Part shown: positions 51,862 through 61,356 of the stretch, in pieces
Numbering within the stretch: position 1 is the first letter of the stretch
How the letters are laid out: each line of letters opens with the position of its first letter
DNA from: Blastococcus haudaquaticus
Lineage (GTDB): Bacteria; Actinomycetota; Actinomycetes; Mycobacteriales; Geodermatophilaceae
DNA: 64,000 bases
Assembly (NCBI RefSeq): GCF_900230285.1
Contig: NZ_OCNK01000001.1
Location: forward strand, 1,178,001 to 1,242,000
Direction of reading: 5' to 3'
The notes under the pieces: generated by a model
Database searches by the model: none
What the model saw: the letters and a program-made list of their open reading frames with translations, nothing else
What the model was told of the DNA's origin: nothing
Made by a program: the position numbers and the translations under genes

Positions 51862-53601
51862 ATGGCCGATGCCACGCTGGACCTGGCGACCGTCTGGGAC
51901 CAGATCCGCGAGCGGCTGGCGACGAGCCTGTCCCCTCAGCAGAACGCGATGCTGAACCTGACCCGCCCCCTCGGGCTGGTCGAGGACACGGCCGTTCTCG
52001 CTGCTCCCAACGAGTTCACCCAGACCGTCCTCGAGTCCCGCATGCGCCGGGTGCTGGCCGAGGCGCTGTCCGAGCAGTTCGGGCGCGACATCCGCGTCGC
52101 CGTCCAGCTGGAGGACTCGCCTCCGGAGCCGGCGACCGAGACCCGCGACCAGGAGCCCACCCGTCGCCCCTGGACGGCGGCCGAGGTGCAGCGCGCCGAG
52201 GAGGACCGGGCCAGCCGCGACCGCGCCGACGACGGACGCAGCGCGTTCGGCGTGCGCACCGACGCGGTCGGGTCCGCGCCCTGGGACCGGGACGGCCACG
52301 ACGACAGGTCGGCCCGCGCCGATTCCGAGGTCCGCGAGCTCCGGCCGGTCGACCGCGCGCCGGTCGACCGCGGTGCACCGGGGGACTGGGCCACCACCTG
52401 GGGGAGTCAGCCCACCGGTCGTGACTGGGGCGGGAACGAGGACGGCCGATCGGCCGACGTCCTGCCGTTCGACGTCGACGGCTCCGACGGGAACGACCAG
52501 CGCGGGCGGTCCGCCGCAGGGGCAGGGCGCGGACGTCGTCCGGACGCCGGTCGCCCGGCCGGCCTGGACCCCGGCATGAACCCCAAGTACGTCTTCGACA
52601 GCTTCGTCATCGGCAACAGCAACCGGTTCGCCCATGCCGCGGCCGTCGCGGTGGCCGAGGCACCCGCCCGCGCCTACAACCCGCTGTTCATCTACGGGGA
52701 ATCGGGGCTGGGCAAGACCCACCTGCTGCACGCGATCGGTCACTACGCGGCGCGGATGTTCCCGAACGTGAAGGTGCGCTACGTCAGCACCGAGGAGTTC
52801 ACGAACGAGTTCATCAACCTGGTGCACTCCGGCCGGGCCGAGGACTTCCGCCGTCGCTACCGGGACATCGACTTCCTGCTGATCGACGACATCCAGTTCC
52901 TCGAGCGGGCCGAGCGCACGCAGGAGGAGTTCTTCCACACCTTCAACACGCTGCACAACGCCAGCAAGCAGATCGTCATCACCTCCGACCGCGCGCCGAA
53001 GAAGCTGACGACGCTGGAGGACCGGCTGCGCACGCGGTTCGAGTGGGGCCTGATCACCGACGTCCAGGCGCCCGACCTCGAGACCCGCATCGCCATCCTC
53101 CGGAAGAAGGCCTGGGGCGAGCGGCTCCAGGTGCCCGACGCGGTGCTGGAGTTCATCGCCAGCAAGGTGCAGACGAACATCCGCGAGCTCGAGGGCGCGC
53201 TGATCCGGGTCACCGCGTTCGCCAGCCTCAACAAGCAGCAGGTCGACCTGCCCCTGGCCGAGCTGGTGCTCAAGGACCTGATCAGCGACGAGCAGGGCCC
53301 GCAGATCACCGCGGCGATCATCATGGCCGCGACCGCCGAGTACTTCTCCGTGACGATGGAGGAGCTCCAGGGCAGCAACCGGAGCCGGACGCTGGTCAAC
53401 GCCCGGCAGATCGCGATGTACCTGTGCCGCGAACTCACCGAGCTGTCACTGCCCCGGATCGGAGCCTCCTTCGGCGGCAAGGACCACACCACGGTCATGC
53501 ACGCGGTCAAGAAGATCACCAACCTGATGAGCGAGCGCCGGGCCACGTACACGCAGGTCACGGAGCTGACGGCCCGCATCAAGAGCCGCGCCCGGCAGTA
53601 G
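51862..53601 (+). CDS. dnaA: Chromosomal replication initiator DnaA
   Basis: 579 residues. Domain I begins [20 protein letters not shown]. Domain II is a long disordered acidic/Arg-rich linker (about 100-235) as in other actinobacteria. Domain III (AAA+) starts [20 protein letters not shown] with Walker [16 protein letters not shown], Walker [12 protein letters not shown] and [20 protein letters not shown]. Domain IV carries the box-binding signature [23 protein letters not shown] at 51862 with GGGGAGGAAG upstream. A stem-loop element follows the stop. Confidence 0.98.
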   Translation: MADATLDLATVWDQIRERLATSLSPQQNAMLNLTRPLGLVEDTAVLAAPNEFTQTVLESRMRRVLAEALSEQFGRDIRVAVQLEDSPPEPATETRDQEPTRRPWTAAEVQRAEEDRASRDRADDGRSAFGVRTDAVGSAPWDRDGHDDRSARADSEVRELRPVDRAPVDRGAPGDWATTWGSQPTGRDWGGNEDGRSADVLPFDVDGSDGNDQRGRSAAGAGRGRRPDAGRPAGLDPGMNPKYVFDSFVIGNSNRFAHAAAVAVAEAPARAYNPLFIYGESGLGKTHLLHAIGHYAARMFPNVKVRYVSTEEFTNEFINLVHSGRAEDFRRRYRDIDFLLIDDIQFLERAERTQEEFFHTFNTLHNASKQIVITSDRAPKKLTTLEDRLRTRFEWGLITDVQAPDLETRIAILRKKAWGERLQVPDAVLEFIASKVQTNIRELEGALIRVTAFASLNKQQVDLPLAELVLKDLISDEQGPQITAAIIMAATAEYFSVTMEELQGSNRSRTLVNARQIAMYLCRELTELSLPRIGASFGGKDHTTVMHAVKKITNLMSERRATYTQVTELTARIKSRARQ

Positions 53602-53658
53602 AAGGACCCCGTCCTCCCCACCCCTCGCACGCCCGTGGGCGGTGCCCTGGACGGGGCC
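53602..53658 (+). repeat. Dispersed AAGGACC stem-loop element, copy 7 (after dnaA)
   Basis: Begins at the base after the dnaA stop TAG with one intervening g. Outer stem GGACCCCGTCC/GGACGGGGCC with one bulged A, identical in stem sequence to the copy after the desaturase gene. Confidence 0.8.
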
Positions 53659-53712
53659 ACTCCGGACCGCACCGCCCACGGGCGACGGATCAGAGGGGAC
53701 GGGACGGCACAC

Positions 53713-53761
53713 GTCGCGCCGAGTGGGCCCGGAGGGTCCGCGCAGGCGTGACTCAGCGGCT
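53713..53761 (-). repeat. Second dispersed repeat, full copy 2
   Basis: Inverted relative to the copy at 42900-42950: on the minus strand agccgctgagtcacgcctgc, gcggaccctccgggcccact, cggcgcgac. Confidence 0.75.
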
Positions 53762-53829
53762 CAGCCAGCTGGGGGACGGCACGTGGAGGCGGTGTCGTCC
53801 GGAGGACGACAGAGTGGTTGTCCCGGGGG

Positions 53830-53838
53830 TTGTCCACA
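53830..53838 (+). promoter_or_regulatory. Perfect DnaA box in oriC
   Basis: ttgtccaca, followed by gccgtggacag, a second imperfect inverted box. Confidence 0.85.
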
Positions 53839-54596
53839 GCCGTGGACAGAAGTCGACAGCGACGATGCCCTGATCGGAGGCGGTGGCCGCCGGTGGCCGG
53901 CCGGTGACCGCCGTCGACTCATCGAGAAGTTGTCCCCAGGAATGTGCACAGGTTGGGGAGATCTCGTGCCCGCCGGGTCACGGCAGGTCACCGGCCCCTG
54001 CGTCCCGGTCGGCCGGGCTCGAACTCGTACTCGCCCCTGACCTGCGGGTATGGGCCTGTCGTCGCCTGAGAGCGGCACGGCGTCGGATCCCGGTCGCTCG
54101 TCCCTGGGCACGACCTGGGGATCCACCCGGGAGACGCAGGGGACAGGGGGTGGACGGCGGCGGGCAGCGGTGAACAACCGTAGAGATGTCCACGTGTCGA
54201 CACAGGCGGGACGGTCACCGCCCACAGTCGGCCAACAGGCCCATTCCTGCCCTGACCTGCGCGAAGGGCCCCGATCCCCAGCTTCCACACGTGTGATGAC
54301 GAGGATGAGGGAGTTATCTCGATGAATCCTTGAACCACATTCTGGGTGGGGACGCTCCGCTCAGGGGGCCCCGAGGGCCAGCAGGAAGGGCAGCGGGACG
54401 GGGTCTCGCGCGGGGGCGTCGGCCCGGGTCCCGAGGTGCTCGACCAGCTCATCGAGGGACCGGGGTTTCCCCCCGGGGGACCGCAGCAGGCACGATGAGC
54501 ACCGCACCGGCACAGGACGCCCCCGCGTCCTGCCCGCCGGTATCGGGAAGCCGCACCCGCCAGAGGGTCGGGATCAGAGCTGGGGTGGGTCGAGAG

Positions 54597-55757
54597 ATGA
54601 AGTTCCGGGTGGCACGTGAGGTGCTCGCCGACGCCGTCGCGTGGACGGCGCGCAGCCTGCCGCCTCGACCGTCGGTGCCCGTACTGGCCGGCATCCTGCT
54701 CGAGGTCGACGGGAACCAGCTGTCGGTGTCGGGCTTCGACTATGAGGTCTCGGCCCGCGCCGAGGTCGACGTCCAGGCCACCGAGAGCGGCCGGGCACTG
54801 GTCCCGGGCCGGCTGCTGGCCGAGATCACCCGGGCGCTCCCCCCGCACCCGGTCGAGATCACCGCCGAGGGCCCCAGGCTGGCTCTCGTCTGCGGCAACG
54901 CCCGCTTCAGCCTGCCGACGCTGCCGGTGGAGGACTACCCGTCCCTGCCGTCGATGCCGTCCTCGGCCGGGCTCGTCGACAGCGACGTCTTCGCCGAGGC
55001 GGTGGGCCAGGTCGCCGTCGCCGCCGGACGGGACGACACGCTGCCGATGCTCACCGGCGTGCGCCTGGAGATCGAGGACGACCTGATCACGCTGGCGGCC
55101 ACGGACCGCTACCGCCTCGCGGTGCGCGAGTTCGCCTGGCGCCCCGAGACGCCGGGTGTCTCCGCCGCCGTGCTGGTTCCGGCACGCACCCTGGCCGAGG
55201 CCGCGAAGACGCTGACCAGCGGCCCGGAGATCGTGCTCTCGCTGTCGTCGGGGAGCTCCGGCGAAGGCATCCTGGGCCTCTCCGGCAAGGACCGGCAGAC
55301 CACGACCCGCCTGCTCGACGCCGAGTTCGTGAAGTACCGCGCGATCATGCCGAACGACTCGAACTCCCACGCGTCCCTGCCGGTGGGCCTGTTCACCGAC
55401 GCGGCCAAGCGCGTCGCCCTGGTCGCCGAGCGAGGCACGCCCCTGCGCTGCGAGTTCACCCCGGGGCAGGTCACGCTGCACGCCGGCGGCTCGGACGAGG
55501 AGGGCCAGGCCGAGGAGCGGTGCGACGTCGAGTTCGACGGCGAACCGCTCACCATCGGCTTCAACCCGACGTTCCTGCTCGACGGCCTGGCCGCCGTGCA
55601 CACCGAGCGGGCCCGGATCGACTTCACCAGCCCGCTCAAGCCGGCCGTGCTCTCCGGTGTGGAGGAGCCGGCGGCCGACGACGGCAAGCCGGCCGGCCCG
55701 GCGGAGCGCACCGGGAGCTACCGCTACCTGATCATGCCGGTGCGCCTGCCCGGCTGA
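54597..55757 (+). CDS. dnaN: DNA polymerase III sliding clamp (beta subunit)
   Basis: 386 residues, full length. Starts MKFRVAREVLADAVAWTARS; domain motifs VPVLAGILLEVDGNQLSVSG, DTLPMLTGVRLEIEDDLITL, ATDRYRLAVREFAW and the C-terminal YRYLIMPVRLPG. The homodimeric ring holds polymerases, including the DinB at the left of this window, on DNA. The ATG at 54597 was chosen by homology; the long open frame upstream is arginine-rich shadow. Confidence 0.98.
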   Translation: MKFRVAREVLADAVAWTARSLPPRPSVPVLAGILLEVDGNQLSVSGFDYEVSARAEVDVQATESGRALVPGRLLAEITRALPPHPVEITAEGPRLALVCGNARFSLPTLPVEDYPSLPSMPSSAGLVDSDVFAEAVGQVAVAAGRDDTLPMLTGVRLEIEDDLITLAATDRYRLAVREFAWRPETPGVSAAVLVPARTLAEAAKTLTSGPEIVLSLSSGSSGEGILGLSGKDRQTTTRLLDAEFVKYRAIMPNDSNSHASLPVGLFTDAAKRVALVAERGTPLRCEFTPGQVTLHAGGSDEEGQAEERCDVEFDGEPLTIGFNPTFLLDGLAAVHTERARIDFTSPLKPAVLSGVEEPAADDGKPAGPAERTGSYRYLIMPVRLPG

Positions 55758-55759
55758 AA

Positions 55760-55817
55760 AAGGACCTCGTCGCCCCCCACCACCCGCACGCTCGCGGTGG
55801 GACCCTGCGACGAGGCC
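55760..55817 (+). repeat. Dispersed AAGGACC stem-loop element, copy 8 (after dnaN)
   Basis: Starts 2 nt after the dnaN stop. Outer stem GGACCTCGTCGC pairs fully with GCGACGAGGCC apart from one bulged A; centre cacccgcacgctcgcggtgg. Confidence 0.82.
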
Positions 55818-55872
55818 GTCGGCCGGGCACGATGAGCAGGAAACTCGATAACACGAAAGAGGGGACGACGTC

Positions 55873-56805
55873 GTGCAGCTGGGGCTTGTCGGGCTGGGCA
55901 AGATGGGCGGCAACATGGCCGAGCGGCTGCGCCGCGGAGGTCACGAGGTCGTCGGTTACGACCACTCACCGGGCAAGCGGGACGTGGACAGCCTGCCCGC
56001 GCTCGTCGAGGCGCTGAGCGCGCCGCGCGTGGTGTGGGTGATGGTCCCGGCCGGTGAGCCGACCAAGGCCACCGTCAAGGAGCTCGGCGAGCTGCTGAGC
56101 CCGGGCGACGTGGTGATCGAGGGCGGTAACTCCAAGTACACCGACGACCAGGTGCACGACGTCATGCTGCGCGAGAAGGGCATCGGCTACATCGACGCCG
56201 GAGTCTCCGGCGGCGTGTGGGGCCTGGAGAACGGCTACGCGCTGATGGTCGGCGGCACCAAGGAGGACGTCGCCAAGGCACAGCCGATCTTCGACGCGCT
56301 CCGGCCCCCGACGCCGGAGGACGCGTCCGGTCAGGCCATGCCGGGCGTGGGCTTCGTGCACGCGGGTCCCGTGGGCGCGGGGCACTTCAGCAAGATGGTC
56401 CACAACGGCATCGAGTACGCGATGATGCAGGCCTACGGCGAGGGCTACGAGCTGCTGGCCGCCGTCGACCTGATCGAGGACGTCCCCGGCGTCGTCGCCT
56501 CGTGGACGCAGGGCACCGTCATCCGCTCGTGGCTGCTCGACCTGCTGGTCCGGGCGCTGCAGGAGGACCCCGAGCTCGAGCGCATCAAGGGCTACGCGGA
56601 GGACTCCGGCGAGGGCCGGTGGACCGTGGAGCAGGCGATCGAGAACGCCGTCCCGATGCCCACGATCGCCGCCTCGCTGTTCGCCCGCTTCGTGTCCCGC
56701 CAGGACGACTCGCCGACCATGAAGGCCGTCGCCGCGCTGCGCCAGCAGTTCGGCGGCCACGCGGTGCACGCCGTCCAGGCGCAGGAGGCCGAACGGCCGG
56801 CATGA
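55873..56805 (+). CDS. gnd: 6-phosphogluconate dehydrogenase, decarboxylating (short NAD-type)
   Basis: 310 residues, the short GndA/YqeC form rather than the 470-residue form. NAD fold [20 protein letters not shown], then [58 protein letters not shown] (catalytic Lys) and [18 protein letters not shown]. It oxidises 6-phosphogluconate to ribulose 5-phosphate in the pentose phosphate pathway. Its place between dnaN and recF is shared with Streptomyces and other actinobacteria. GTG start. Confidence 0.95.
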   Translation: MQLGLVGLGKMGGNMAERLRRGGHEVVGYDHSPGKRDVDSLPALVEALSAPRVVWVMVPAGEPTKATVKELGELLSPGDVVIEGGNSKYTDDQVHDVMLREKGIGYIDAGVSGGVWGLENGYALMVGGTKEDVAKAQPIFDALRPPTPEDASGQAMPGVGFVHAGPVGAGHFSKMVHNGIEYAMMQAYGEGYELLAAVDLIEDVPGVVASWTQGTVIRSWLLDLLVRALQEDPELERIKGYAEDSGEGRWTVEQAIENAVPMPTIAASLFARFVSRQDDSPTMKAVAALRQQFGGHAVHAVQAQEAERPA

Positions 56806-56807
56806 CG

Positions 56808-56865
56808 AAGGACCCCCGTGCCCCCCACCACTCGCAGGCTCGCGGCGGGGCCCTGCACGGGGGCC
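56808..56865 (+). repeat. Dispersed AAGGACC stem-loop element, copy 9 (after gnd)
   Basis: Starts 2 nt after the gnd stop. Outer stem GGACCCCCGTGC pairs fully with GCACGGGGGCC apart from one bulged A; centre ctcgcaggctcgcgg. Confidence 0.82.
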
Positions 56866-56896
56866 GTTCCAGCACGTCACGGAGGGGCCGGCTCTG

Positions 56897-58090
56897 ATGT
56901 ACGTCCGGCACCTGCAGGTGGGGTCGTTCCGCAACTGGGAGCACGTCGACCTGCCGCTCGGCCCGGGACCCACCGTCTTCGTGGGTCGCAACGGCGAGGG
57001 CAAGACCAACCTGGTCGAGGCGATCGGCTACCTCGCCACCATGGGCAGCCACCGGGTGTCCTCCGACGCGCCGCTGGTGCGGCACGGCGCCGAGCAGGCC
57101 GTCGTCCGGGCGGCGCTGCGCCGGGGCGACCGGGAGCTGCTGGTCGAGATCGAGATCAACCCGGGCCGGGCCAACCGCGTGCGGGTCAACCGCGGTCCCC
57201 TGCCCCGGCCTCGTGAGCTGCTCGGCATGGTCCGGACCGTGCTGTTCGCCCCCGAGGACCTCGCCCTGGTGCGCGGCGACCCCACCGAGCGACGGCGGTT
57301 CCTCGACGAGCTGCTGGTGACCCGCACCCCGCGTCTGGCCGGCGTGCGGTCGGACTACGACCGCGTGCTCAAGCAGCGCAACGCCCTGCTGAAGACCGCC
57401 CGGCTGGCCCGCGGCAAGGCGATCGAGACCCTCGACGTGTGGGACGGGCACCTGACCGACTACGGCGGGCAGTTGCTGGCGGCCCGGCTGCACCTGGTCG
57501 CCGACCTCGCGCCGCACATGTCCGAGGCCTACGCCGAGGTGGCCGGCGAGGGCGCCGTGGTCGCAGGCCTCGGTTACAGCTCGACCGTCCCCCTCGCCGG
57601 CACCGGCTCAGCGGTGGCGCCCGGCGCCCCCGTCCCCTCGGCGGCGGAGCTCACGGAGGCGATGCGGGAGCGGATCGCCGAACGCCGCAACGACGAGCTG
57701 GACCGCGGCATGACGCTGGTCGGTCCGCACCGCGACGACCTCGTCATCCACCTGGGACCTGCCCAGGCCAAGGGCTTCGCCAGCCACGGGGAGTCCTGGT
57801 CCCTGGCGCTCGCGCTGAAGCTCGCCACCTTCGCCCTCTTGAGAGGCGAGGGCGAGGACCCCATCCTGATCCTCGACGACGTCTTCGCCACCCTCGACGC
57901 CGAGCGTCGCGCCGCCCTGGCGGCGGTGGCGCGGTCGGCGGAGCAGACGCTGATCACCGCGGCGGTGGTCGACGACGTGCCGGAGGAGCTGCGCGGTGTC
58001 CGGGTCGAGGTGGGCGGTGGCTACGCGGTCGTGGTGAAGGACGGGCCGGGGGTCGGGGAGCGGGCCGTCGTCGAGGGGCGGGTCCCGTGA
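56897..58090 (+). CDS. recF: DNA replication and repair protein RecF
   Basis: 397 residues. SMC-like ATPase: Walker [41 protein letters not shown]-like [20 protein letters not shown], signature region [20 protein letters not shown] and Walker B/D-loop [13 protein letters not shown]. It loads RecA at gaps. The stop overlaps the next GTG (GTGA). Confidence 0.97.
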   Translation: MYVRHLQVGSFRNWEHVDLPLGPGPTVFVGRNGEGKTNLVEAIGYLATMGSHRVSSDAPLVRHGAEQAVVRAALRRGDRELLVEIEINPGRANRVRVNRGPLPRPRELLGMVRTVLFAPEDLALVRGDPTERRRFLDELLVTRTPRLAGVRSDYDRVLKQRNALLKTARLARGKAIETLDVWDGHLTDYGGQLLAARLHLVADLAPHMSEAYAEVAGEGAVVAGLGYSSTVPLAGTGSAVAPGAPVPSAAELTEAMRERIAERRNDELDRGMTLVGPHRDDLVIHLGPAQAKGFASHGESWSLALALKLATFALLRGEGEDPILILDDVFATLDAERRAALAAVARSAEQTLITAAVVDDVPEELRGVRVEVGGGYAVVVKDGPGVGERAVVEGRVP

Positions 58091-58587
58091 CCGAGGAACG
58101 GCCGGCCCGGCCCAGCGACATCGCGCGGGCCGCGCTCGAGGCTGCCCGCGCCGCCTCCGCCGCTCGTCCCCAGCCGACCCGCCGGCGCATCGCCGGGCCG
58201 CGGCGGACCTGGACGGGCGCCGGCCCGGGCGCCGACGACCCGCAGCCCCTGGGCCGCCTGGTCGACTCGCTGGTCACCGAGCAGGACTGGTCGGACCGGA
58301 CCCGTATCGGTGCGGTCTTCGGTCGCTGGTCGGCCCTCGTGGGGCCCGACATCGCCGAGCACTGCCGACCGGAGACCCTCACCGAGGGAGAGCTGCTGGT
58401 CGTCGCGGAATCGACGGCGTGGGCCACGCAGTTGCGCCTGCTGGCACCCTCGATCCTCGGCAAGCTCCGCGCGCAGGTCGGCGGGGACGTCGTGACCCGG
58501 TTGCGCGTTGTCGGACCGACGGCCCCCAGCTGGAAGAAGGGCCCGCGCTCGGTGCGCGGGCGGGGGCCCCGGGACACCTACGGATAG
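58087..58587 (+). CDS. DUF721 family protein (Rv0004-like)
   Basis: 166 residues. An Arg/Ala-rich leader precedes the DUF721 core [60 protein letters not shown] and [19 protein letters not shown]. The family is predicted to bind nucleic acid or replication factors (DciA-like); DciA proteins load DnaB in many bacteria. It normally precedes gyrB, but here another gene follows. Confidence 0.9.
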   Translation: MTEERPARPSDIARAALEAARAASAARPQPTRRRIAGPRRTWTGAGPGADDPQPLGRLVDSLVTEQDWSDRTRIGAVFGRWSALVGPDIAEHCRPETLTEGELLVVAESTAWATQLRLLAPSILGKLRAQVGGDVVTRLRVVGPTAPSWKKGPRSVRGRGPRDTYG

Positions 58588-58613
58588 CACCGCACCACGA
58601 CGGAAGGGCAGCG

Positions 58614-59558
58614 ATGAGCACCCCGCGGGACCGCGACGGCTTCGACGACGACGAGGCCGGCCGCGCCTGGCAGGAGCCGGCCCACCTGGGTGGCGACCGG
58701 CCCGCCGACGACCAGCCCTCCCCCGACGAGCCGCGCGACGAGCCGAACTTCGCCGACCGGCGCAAGCAGCCGCGCGACAGCGACCACACCGCGGAGGGGG
58801 CGACCTGGCAGCCGCCCGGATGGGACCTGCCCGCGGCCACCCCCGACCGGGGCCGGCAGTCCGGCGTCGACCCGTCCTGGGCGCCGCCCGGGCCGCCGCC
58901 GACGACGGCCCCCGAACGCCCCCGTGGCCTGTTCGGCGGGCGCGCGCGGCCCCAGGACCCGGAGATGACGCGGGCGTTCACCTACGAGGGCGACCCGCTC
59001 GGTGCGCAGGGCTGGGCCCTGCAGCACGGCTGGACGGTCTCCGACGGCAGCGGCCCGGAGGACGCCGTCCTGCAGGAGCTGCTCGCCGGCTCACCCGTGC
59101 GGCCCGGCAAGGAGGCGCGGCCGGCGTCGGTGCTGCGCGGCCGCGCCGGAGCGGTCGAGCTCGTCGCGTTCGACGTCGTCGAGCCGCTGGGCAAGCGCTG
59201 GGTGGCCACCCACGCGATCACGGCCGCCCCGATGCTGGGCGTCGTGCCCGTCCTGCGGCTCTCGCCCGCCCGGCTGTGGAAGCACCGCACCGGCGGGATG
59301 ATGCCGCTCCTCAGCGGCAACGAGGCGTTCGACGGCCGCTGGCAGCTGCTGGTCGCGGAGGACGGTCCGCAGGTGCGGCGACTCGCCCAGGACCCGGCCG
59401 TGCAGGGCCTGCTGCTCGGCACCGACGACGGCGACGAGTTCTGGACCGGCGCCGGGCACCTGGCCGCCGTCCGGCCCGACGGGCACCGGCCACTGCTCAT
59501 CGAGCACCACGCCCGGCTGCTGACGGCGATCGTCGGCGCGCTGGCCGCGGGCCACTGA
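58614..59558 (+). CDS. Hypothetical protein at the usual gyrB position
   Basis: 314 residues from an ATG with GGAAGGG eight nt upstream. The first 115 residues are acidic, Pro-rich and probably disordered (DRDGFDDDEAGRAWQEPAHL). A globular C-terminal domain (about 120-314) has DPLGAQGWALQHGWTVSDGS, FDVVEPLGKRWVATHAITAA and FDGRWQLLVAEDGPQVRRLA. It resembles actinobacterial proteins of unknown function with no motif that allows assignment. No membrane helix or signal peptide is seen. Confidence 0.65.
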   Translation: MSTPRDRDGFDDDEAGRAWQEPAHLGGDRPADDQPSPDEPRDEPNFADRRKQPRDSDHTAEGATWQPPGWDLPAATPDRGRQSGVDPSWAPPGPPPTTAPERPRGLFGGRARPQDPEMTRAFTYEGDPLGAQGWALQHGWTVSDGSGPEDAVLQELLAGSPVRPGKEARPASVLRGRAGAVELVAFDVVEPLGKRWVATHAITAAPMLGVVPVLRLSPARLWKHRTGGMMPLLSGNEAFDGRWQLLVAEDGPQVRRLAQDPAVQGLLLGTDDGDEFWTGAGHLAAVRPDGHRPLLIEHHARLLTAIVGALAAGH

Positions 59559-59571
59559 GACGGCCGGTCCG

Positions 59572-61356
59572 CTGACCAGCCCGGACGACCCCGACCCGGG
59601 TGCCGCGCCGGAGGCGGGCGCCGGCATCCGGGAGCTCCTGCCCCTCCTGCGACCGCACCGGCGGCCCCTGGCGGCAGCCGCCGTGCTGTCCCTGGTCGCC
59701 GCCGCGGGGGCCCTGGCCCAGCCCGCCCTGGTCTCGCGCGTCATCGCCGTCGTCGGCTCGGGGGAGCCACTCCTCCCCGCGGTCGGCCTCCTGGTGGTGG
59801 TGCTGCTCGCGGCCTCGGCGCTGTCGGCGTTCCAGCAGTTCCTGCTGCAGCGGACCGCCGAGGGCGTCGTGCTCAGCACGCGGCGGCTGCTCACCGACCG
59901 GTTGCTGCGGCTGCCGATCGCCGAGTACGACCGGCGGCGCACGGGTGACCTGATGTCGCGGGTCGGCTCGGACACCACGCTGCTGCGGGCGACGGTCACC
60001 TCGGGCGTCGTCGACGTCGCCGGTTCCGTGGTGCTCGCCCTCGGCGCCGTGGTGGCGATGGCGCTGGTCGACGTCTGGCTGCTGCTGCTCACCGTCGTCT
60101 CCGTCGCGATCGGCGTGACGACGGCCGTGCTCGCCTCGCGCGGGGTCCGGCGCCTTTCCCGGCAGGCGCAGGAGGAGGTCGGCGCCATGACGGCCGCGGT
60201 GGAGCGGGCGCTGTCGGCGGTCCGGACCATCCGGGCGAGCGGTGCCACCGCCCGCGAGGCCGCCGCCGTCGGTGCCAGCGCGGGCCGGGCGTACACGGCG
60301 GGCGTCCGGGTGGCCCGGCTGGAGGCGCTCGTCTCGCCGGCCGGGTCGATCGCCGTGCAGGGCGCCTTCCTGGCCGTGCTCGGCGTGGGTGGCTACCGCG
60401 TGGCGAACGGCTCCATGACCGTCGCCGAGCTGGTCGCGTTCATCCTGTACCTGTTCCTGCTGGTCATGCCGCTGGGTCAGGCGATCGGTGCGTACACCGA
60501 GCTGCAGACCGGGCTCGGCGCACTGGTCCGGATCCAGGAGATCCTCGCCCTCGACCCCGAGGACGACGAGCACGCGGAGCGGCCCGCCCGGGCCGCCGCG
60601 CCGGCCCCCGCGACGGCCGCCGGGCCACCACCGCTCCTGCAGCTCGACGGCGTCGACTTCGGCTACCCCGACGGGACGCCGGTGCTGCGCGGGGTGTCCT
60701 TCGACGTGCCGGCAGGCAGCCGGGTGGCGCTGGTCGGGCCCTCCGGCGCCGGGAAGTCCACGATCCTGGCCCTCATCGAGGGCTTCTACCCGGTGAGCGC
60801 CGGCGTCGTCCGCTGGTCGGGGACCGATGTCCGGGAGATGCCGCGCGCGGCCCTGCGGGCCCGGCTCGGCTACGTCGAGCAGGAGGCGCCGGTCCTGGCC
60901 GGGTCGGTGCGGGACAACCTGCTGCTCACCCGGCCCGACGCCACCGATCCCGAGCTGTGGGCCGTGCTGGCCGACGTCGGGCTGACGCAGGTGGTGCGGC
61001 GCTCGCCCCGCGGCCTCGACGTGCTGGTCGGCGACGAGGGGGTGCTGCTCTCCGGAGGGGAGCGGCAGCGCCTGGCCATCGCGCGCTCCCTGCTCGCCCG
61101 CCCGGAGCTCCTCCTGCTGGACGAGCCGACCGCCAGCCTGGACGCCCGCAACGAACAGCTGCTGCGCGAGACCCTGGCCGCGGCGTCGGCCGACCGCGCG
61201 CTGCTGGTGGTGGCCCACCGCCTGTCCACCGTGCTCGACAGCGACCAGATCGTGGTCCTGGACCAGGGGCGGGTGGTCGCACGGGGGACCCACGACGAAC
61301 TGGTGGACAGCAGTCCGCTCTACCGGGAGCTGGCCACCGCCCAGCTCCTGGTCTAG
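59572..61356 (+). CDS. ABC exporter, fused membrane and ATPase domains
   Basis: 594 residues if translation starts at the CTG at 59572. No ATG, GTG or TTG occurs in frame between the stop at 59521 and the GTG at 59683, yet residues before that GTG (IRELLPLLRPHRRPL) look like the normal start of this family. Six membrane helices are followed by an ATPase: Walker A GPSGAGKSTILALIEG, Q-loop YVEQEAPVLAGSVRDN, signature LLSGGERQRLAIARSLL, Walker B LLLLDEPTASLD and switch His VVAHRLSTV. Single half-transporter, likely a homodimer exporting a drug or lipid. Its stop shares a CTAG with the convergent gene. Confidence 0.9.
   Translation: MTSPDDPDPGAAPEAGAGIRELLPLLRPHRRPLAAAAVLSLVAAAGALAQPALVSRVIAVVGSGEPLLPAVGLLVVVLLAASALSAFQQFLLQRTAEGVVLSTRRLLTDRLLRLPIAEYDRRRTGDLMSRVGSDTTLLRATVTSGVVDVAGSVVLALGAVVAMALVDVWLLLLTVVSVAIGVTTAVLASRGVRRLSRQAQEEVGAMTAAVERALSAVRTIRASGATAREAAAVGASAGRAYTAGVRVARLEALVSPAGSIAVQGAFLAVLGVGGYRVANGSMTVAELVAFILYLFLLVMPLGQAIGAYTELQTGLGALVRIQEILALDPEDDEHAERPARAAAPAPATAAGPPPLLQLDGVDFGYPDGTPVLRGVSFDVPAGSRVALVGPSGAGKSTILALIEGFYPVSAGVVRWSGTDVREMPRAALRARLGYVEQEAPVLAGSVRDNLLLTRPDATDPELWAVLADVGLTQVVRRSPRGLDVLVGDEGVLLSGGERQRLAIARSLLARPELLLLDEPTASLDARNEQLLRETLAAASADRALLVVAHRLSTVLDSDQIVVLDQGRVVARGTHDELVDSSPLYRELATAQLLV

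Larger units (their letters stand above)
53602..54596. other. oriC: Probable replication origin oriC (dnaA-dnaN gap, 995 bp)
   Basis: No gene supported. It holds a perfect DnaA box TTGTCCACA (53830-53838), TTGTCCCCA (53930-53938, one mismatch), weaker sites at 53841-53849 (cgtggacag), 53943-53951 region (tgtgcacag) and 54186-54194 (atgtccacg). An AT-richer patch gagttatctcgatgaatcct (about 54310-54329) could be the unwinding element. The gap is the usual oriC location in actinobacteria. It also carries two dispersed repeats near its left end. Confidence 0.8.

Noticed and set aside
53602-53658. Stem-loop elements as plain rho-independent terminators
   Set aside because: No T-run follows, some copies lie inside operons or upstream of divergent genes, and one is reversed relative to the surrounding genes, so terminator alone was not used as the label.
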